Source of the DNA: Paenibacillus wynnii
Lineage (GTDB): Bacteria > Bacillota > Bacilli > Paenibacillales > Paenibacillaceae
Assembly: GCF_000757885.1 (NCBI RefSeq)
Contig: NZ_JQCR01000003.1
Span: 1,426,001 to 1,490,000, forward strand
Reading direction: 5' to 3'
DNA length: 64,000 nt
Shown here: positions 60,442-64,000 of the stretch, piece by piece
How the letters are laid out: every line of letters starts with the position of its first letter
How positions within the stretch are numbered: position 1 is the stretch's first letter
Position numbers and translations under genes: made by a program
The notes under the pieces: generated by a model
The model's input: the letters and a program-made list of their open reading frames with translations, nothing else
Told to the model about the DNA's origin: nothing
The model's database searches: none

Positions 60442-61684
60442 GATCATCTCTCCTAACTTTATTCATAACTTTATCTGATGAGCCTACCATTGCAATAGCC
60501 AAAGGCTCAGCAAACATAAGGTTCAATACCATGTTTATATCCTCCATGGTTACTTCCCCAATTTTGGCAATCATATCATCTAGTGAATGATGTCTACCCA
60601 GCATCAGCTCATTCTTACCGATCCGGTTCATGCGGCTGCTTGTGCTCTCCAAACTGAGAATAAGGCTGCCTTTAAGCTGTTCCTTCCCTTTTCTCAATTC
60701 ATCCTCGCTTAAGCCCTTCTCCGCAAGCTCTTGCATCATCTCTTTGGTTAGTTCCATGACATCCTTCGTCTGCTTAGGAGCAGTACCCGCATACACCGTA
60801 AACAGGCCGCTATCCGCTTGGGAGCTGTGATAAGAGAAGACCGAATAGGCCAACCCGCGCTTTTCACGTATTTCTTGGAACATCCGCGAGCTCATTCCAC
60901 CACCGACAGCATTGTTAATTAAGACCATCGCATATTGTAAAGGATCTCCCGTACGAACCCCTGGAAGAGAAAGACATATGTGATTCTGTTCGGTTTTTTT
61001 GCGGTGGAATCTTAAATCACCATGGAAATCCGGAGGAGTCAAAGAAGCCGATGAACCATGATTGTCAAAAGTGCCAAAATGCTTCTCCAGCAGCTCGATA
61101 AGTCCGTCATTGATATTACCCGCCACACTAATTACTGTGTTCTCAATGGTATATTGATCCTTCATGTAGGCCCTAAGATCGTCTGGAGTCATGTCCATTA
61201 GCCGTTCCTTCAAACCTAAAATGGTATATGCCAACGGATGATCACCATAGGCAGCAGCACACATCAGGTCATGCACTAAATCATCAGGCGTATCCTCGCA
61301 CATCGCGATTTCTTCGAGAATAACGTTCTTTTCTTTCTTAAGCTCCTCAGCATCCATCTGTGAACGAAAAAACATATCCGAAAGCATATCGATGGCAATT
61401 GGCAAATGCTCGTCCAGAACTTTAGCATAATAGCAAGTATATTCCTTAGAGGTGAACGCATTAACATTTCCGCCAATCGCATCAAACTGCTCCGCAATAT
61501 CCTTTGCACTGAAGCGGTCCGTTCCCTTAAACAGCATATGTTCTACAAAATGGGAGATCCCATTATTCTCAAGACGTTCGTTTCTCGACCCTGTTCTGAC
61601 CCAAATTCCGAAGGATACGGACCGTCCAGTTGGGATCTTCTCCATTACTACTCGCAACCCGTTAGAAAGCACTATTTTCTCCAC
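60419..61684 (-). CDS. mlpA: M16 zinc peptidase MlpA/YmxG
   Basis: A 421-residue insulinase/mitochondrial-processing-peptidase-type enzyme. The inverted zinc motif HFVEH at about residues 45-49 and the distal Glu in [10 protein letters not shown] near 120 are intact, with a C-terminal partner domain (about 220-415; [12 protein letters not shown]). In B. subtilis MlpA affects expression of protease genes. It keeps the pnp-ylxY-mlpA order; 59 bases separate it from ylxY. Confidence 0.95.
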   Translation of the reverse strand: MEKIVLSNGLRVVMEKIPTGRSVSFGIWVRTGSRNERLENNGISHFVEHMLFKGTDRFSAKDIAEQFDAIGGNVNAFTSKEYTCYYAKVLDEHLPIAIDMLSDMFFRSQMDAEELKKEKNVILEEIAMCEDTPDDLVHDLMCAAAYGDHPLAYTILGLKERLMDMTPDDLRAYMKDQYTIENTVISVAGNINDGLIELLEKHFGTFDNHGSSASLTPPDFHGDLRFHRKKTEQNHICLSLPGVRTGDPLQYAMVLINNAVGGGMSSRMFQEIREKRGLAYSVFSYHSSQADSGLFTVYAGTAPKQTKDVMELTKEMMQELAEKGLSEDELRKGKEQLKGSLILSLESTSSRMNRIGKNELMLGRHHSLDDMIAKIGEVTMEDINMVLNLMFAEPLAIAMVGSSDKVMNKVRRDDLVLLRSN

Positions 61685-61743
61685 TTCAAAATCCTCCTGG
61701 CATAGCCCTGTTTCTTCCTACATTTATAACAGAATTAAACCTC

Positions 61744-62730
61744 TCACTCAACCTCAGAGGGTATTATACGATCTGCTGACAGCGTCTGGCTAACCGTTCC
61801 CAGTTTCAGTCCCTTTGCCTTTATCCCGTGAATCATACCCCTTAGCGCTTGGGATGAGGATGAGGTGGGGTGCATTAATATCAGAAAACCAGGTTCGACC
61901 TTTGCCGTAATTTTGGCTATTACAGATTCAGGAGTCGGATTCCGCCAATCTACCGTATCCAGTGTCCATAGCACCGTTTTTAATCCGAGACCTCTCGCAA
62001 TGTCGACCGTTTCCTGGTCAAAATCACCCGAAGGCGGAGCAAACCATTTATTAGTTATACCCATATTCTCCAATAGCTTTTGCGTTTTATCGATTTCAAG
62101 TGTTGCTCTGGCTCTGCTCAGGTTACTCATTTGCGGGTGGGTATACGCGTGGTTCTCCAGTTCATGCCCTCGTTTAAACATTTCTGCGGCAAGCTCCTGA
62201 TTATGACTTAACCAGCTGCCATCCAGAAAAAAAGTCACTTTAACCTTTTCCTCGTCCAAAATATCAAGCATAGGCAAAATATATTCGTTTCCCCACGCAA
62301 CATTAATCATCAAGGATACCATGGGCTTGCCCGGATTTCCCCGATATATCGGGTGGGCTCCCAAATCATCTAAAGTAACTTCAGGTTTGATCTGCTTGTA
62401 TACGTACTTAATTGCTGCATTTGATGACACTAAAAGTGATTTCTGGTATGTAGCATCAACATCTACTTCCAATCCGTTATAGCCTGGAATTGCCTTCCAA
62501 ACCTTGTCTACGACAGCGTTCACCGGCGGTGCTTTGAGCTCTAGTGCCTTGGCCTTGATAACCCTGCGCATTTTTTCGCTTGGAGTTTCTGAATTAATGT
62601 TCAATACAGCGACATTTCCATGCTGTGGTGATATTTCCTCCAGCATTGTCTTAACCGGCCCCGTACTGCTTCCAATCCCGATTACGATAGCTATGCAGGC
62701 CAGCACTACCGCCGTTTTTTCCAACTTCAT
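61744..62730 (-). CDS. ylxY: Polysaccharide deacetylase family protein YlxY
   Basis: A 328-residue NodB-domain protein with an N-terminal membrane anchor (AVVLACIAIVIGIGSSTGPV, residues 8-27) and an extracytoplasmic deacetylase fold (about 130-320): SLMINVAWGNEYI, FLDGSWLSHN, HELENHAYTHPQM, APPSGDFD, TLDTVDW, LILMHPT. The first motif lacks the usual catalytic Asp-Asp pair (NVAWG instead of TFDDG), so activity may be altered or lost, as reported for the YlxY group. It lies between pnp and mlpA as in Bacillus. Confidence 0.92.
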   Translation of the reverse strand: MKLEKTAVVLACIAIVIGIGSSTGPVKTMLEEISPQHGNVAVLNINSETPSEKMRRVIKAKALELKAPPVNAVVDKVWKAIPGYNGLEVDVDATYQKSLLVSSNAAIKYVYKQIKPEVTLDDLGAHPIYRGNPGKPMVSLMINVAWGNEYILPMLDILDEEKVKVTFFLDGSWLSHNQELAAEMFKRGHELENHAYTHPQMSNLSRARATLEIDKTQKLLENMGITNKWFAPPSGDFDQETVDIARGLGLKTVLWTLDTVDWRNPTPESVIAKITAKVEPGFLILMHPTSSSSQALRGMIHGIKAKGLKLGTVSQTLSADRIIPSEVE

Positions 62731-62890
62731 CGTGCGACATCCTCCCCAACAGAAACGGTATACCGTCCCTTTTTGGTTGAGGGGACGCTTTGTCCCAACC
62801 TATGATACAAATGGATGATTTATGCATGCATACAGCTAAACCCGACCCGCATACTTTATCCATACAAGACTTATAGTTCCCTTATATTTT

Positions 62891-62929
62891 AAAAAAAGAG
62901 CCAGAGCGTAATCGCTTCTGTCTCTTTTG
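62891..62929 (-). terminator. Terminator after pnp
   Basis: AAAAGAGACAGAAGCG / CGCTCTGGCTCTTTT hairpin with a seven-T tail on the minus strand. Confidence 0.88.
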
Positions 62930-62965
62930 ATAACTAAAACCCTAATCTGTTCTTTAATAGGAGTT

Positions 62966-64000
62966 TTACGCTTTTGCTCCGCTTTCGGAGGTCAGCACAG
63001 CTTTGCGGGACAGGTTGACGCGGCCCTGTGGGTCGATTTCGGTTACTTTTACAGTAATGGTATCGCCAATAGCAACTACATCTTCAACTTTTGCTACGCG
63101 CTCTGTGGAGAGCTGAGAGATATGCACCAATCCGTCTTTACCTGGGATCAATTCGACAAAAGCACCGAATTTCTCAATTCGTCTTACAGTACCTACGTAA
63201 ATTTCGCCGACTTGTACTTCACGTACAATGCCTTCAATAATAGTACGGGCTTTTTGGATCATTTCTTCGTTGGAGGATCCAATGAAGACACGGCCATCCT
63301 GCTCGATATCAATTTTTACGCCGGTTTCTTCAATGATTTTATTGATAATCTTACCGCCAGCACCGATAACATCACGGATCTTGTCGGGATTAATATTAAT
63401 AATAATAATCTTTGGAGCATATTTGGACAAAGTAGGTCTTGGCTCAGAGATAGACTCCAGCATTTTACCCAAGATGAACATACGTCCCTCTTTTGCCTGC
63501 TGTAATGCATTCTGCAGGATTTGACGGTCGATACCGGCAATCTTGATGTCCATTTGAATGGCAGTTACACCTGCTGCTGTACCTGCTACCTTAAAGTCCA
63601 TATCACCCAGGTGATCTTCCATGCCTTGAATATCTGTCAAGATGGATACATGCTCCCCATCCTTGATGAGACCCATAGCCACACCGGCAACAGGTGCTTT
63701 AATAGGCACCCCGGCATCCATCATAGCCAAGATGCTGGCACAGATACTTGCTTGGGAAGTCGACCCGTTAGACTCAATAGCCTCGGAAACGAGACGGATG
63801 GTATACGGGAATTCAGTTTCACTAGGAATAACCTTGGACAAAGCACGTTCACCCAATGCTCCATGACCGATTTCACGACGACCCGGAGGACGAAGCGGAC
63901 GGGCTTCACCTACGCTGAATGGAGGGAAATTATAATGGTGCATGAATCGTTTGGTTTCGGCAAGATCAATACCGTCAAGAATTTGCACATCACCAAGAGC
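62966..64000 (-). CDS. pnp: Polynucleotide phosphorylase, C-terminal part (runs off window)
   Basis: The last 344 or so codons of PNPase, a phosphorolytic 3'-5' exoribonuclease trimer; the 5' half lies beyond the right edge and the frame is open to base 64000. Visible are the second RNase PH core ([30 protein letters not shown], then [13 protein letters not shown]), the KH domain ([20 protein letters not shown]) and the S1 domain ([21 protein letters not shown]). It is followed by its own terminator and then ylxY. Confidence 0.97.
   Translation of the reverse strand, partial: ALGDVQILDGIDLAETKRFMHHYNFPPFSVGEARPLRPPGRREIGHGALGERALSKVIPSETEFPYTIRLVSEAIESNGSTSQASICASILAMMDAGVPIKAPVAGVAMGLIKDGEHVSILTDIQGMEDHLGDMDFKVAGTAAGVTAIQMDIKIAGIDRQILQNALQQAKEGRMFILGKMLESISEPRPTLSKYAPKIIIININPDKIRDVIGAGGKIINKIIEETGVKIDIEQDGRVFIGSSNEEMIQKARTIIEGIVREVQVGEIYVGTVRRIEKFGAFVELIPGKDGLVHISQLSTERVAKVEDVVAIGDTITVKVTEIDPQGRVNLSRKAVLTSESGAKA

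Overview
The window looks like a chromosomal segment of a Paenibacillus-type, endospore-forming Firmicute. This rests on the gene order pnp-ylxY-mlpA-dut-dpaA-dpaB-asd-dapG-dapA-rnj-tepA-ylzJ-spoIIIE-sleB-ymfF-ymfH-ymfI-ymfJ-ymfK-rodZ-like-yajQ-pgsA-cinA-recA-recX-rny-ymdB-spoVS. It follows the Bacillus subtilis order closely, with dut and sleB placed as additions, and it runs on the minus strand from the right edge to about 33.6 kb. Strong AGGAGG-type ribosome sites, TTG/GTG starts and recognisable sigma-H, sigma-G and sigma-K type promoters (spoVS, sleB, dpaA) agree. The genus is inferred, not proven.

Region 1 (1-7.9 kb) is accessory. It holds an alpha/beta hydrolase, a ketopantoate-reductase-like enzyme divergent from a TetR regulator, a large serine-beta-lactamase-like lipoprotein, a HIT protein, and an orphan toxin domain with its immunity gene. 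It also carries five copies of a structured 80-90 bp repeat. The repeat has near-direct end motifs (CTATCnTnnCCCGTTAG) around a hairpin whose stem sequence changes between copies while still pairing. One copy encodes the C-terminus of the HIT protein. A clear c-di-AMP (ydaO/yuaA) riboswitch with its terminator points at the broken toxin/immunity locus rather than at an intact gene.

Region 2 (8-33.5 kb) is metabolic and regulatory: a GH52 beta-xylosidase with a divergent AraC regulator; a MalT-like LuxR regulator; a DNA alkylation-repair group (alkA, a YolD-like gene, adaB, adaA); a kduI-DeoR-kduD uronate cluster divergent from an unidentified 559-residue protein; a GH42 beta-galactosidase with a divergent AraC regulator; a LysR regulator divergent from a second dapA-like gene; several small conserved genes (NifU-N, DUF1801, DUF3888); and pduL and an M19 dipeptidase. 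The 690 bp between kduD and the galactosidase hold a 52-bp tandem repeat, a spaced inverted repeat and a perfect 26-bp palindrome.

Region 3 (33.6-64 kb) is the conserved core block: sporulation (spoVS, sleB, spoIIIE, dipicolinate synthase dpaAB), diaminopimelate/lysine supply (asd, dapG, dapA), RNA decay (pnp, RNase J, rny), recombination (recA with a LexA box, recX), phospholipid synthesis (pgsA) and the ymfF/H/I group linked to EF-P modification. The supply of tetrahydrodipicolinate by asd-dapG-dapA next to dpaAB couples lysine/peptidoglycan precursors to spore dipicolinate. The pnp gene runs off the right edge.

The most unusual signals are the covarying hairpin repeat family and its capture into a coding region, the riboswitch stranded in front of a toxin/immunity remnant, and three genes whose ribosome sites point to AUU start codons (ymdB most convincingly).
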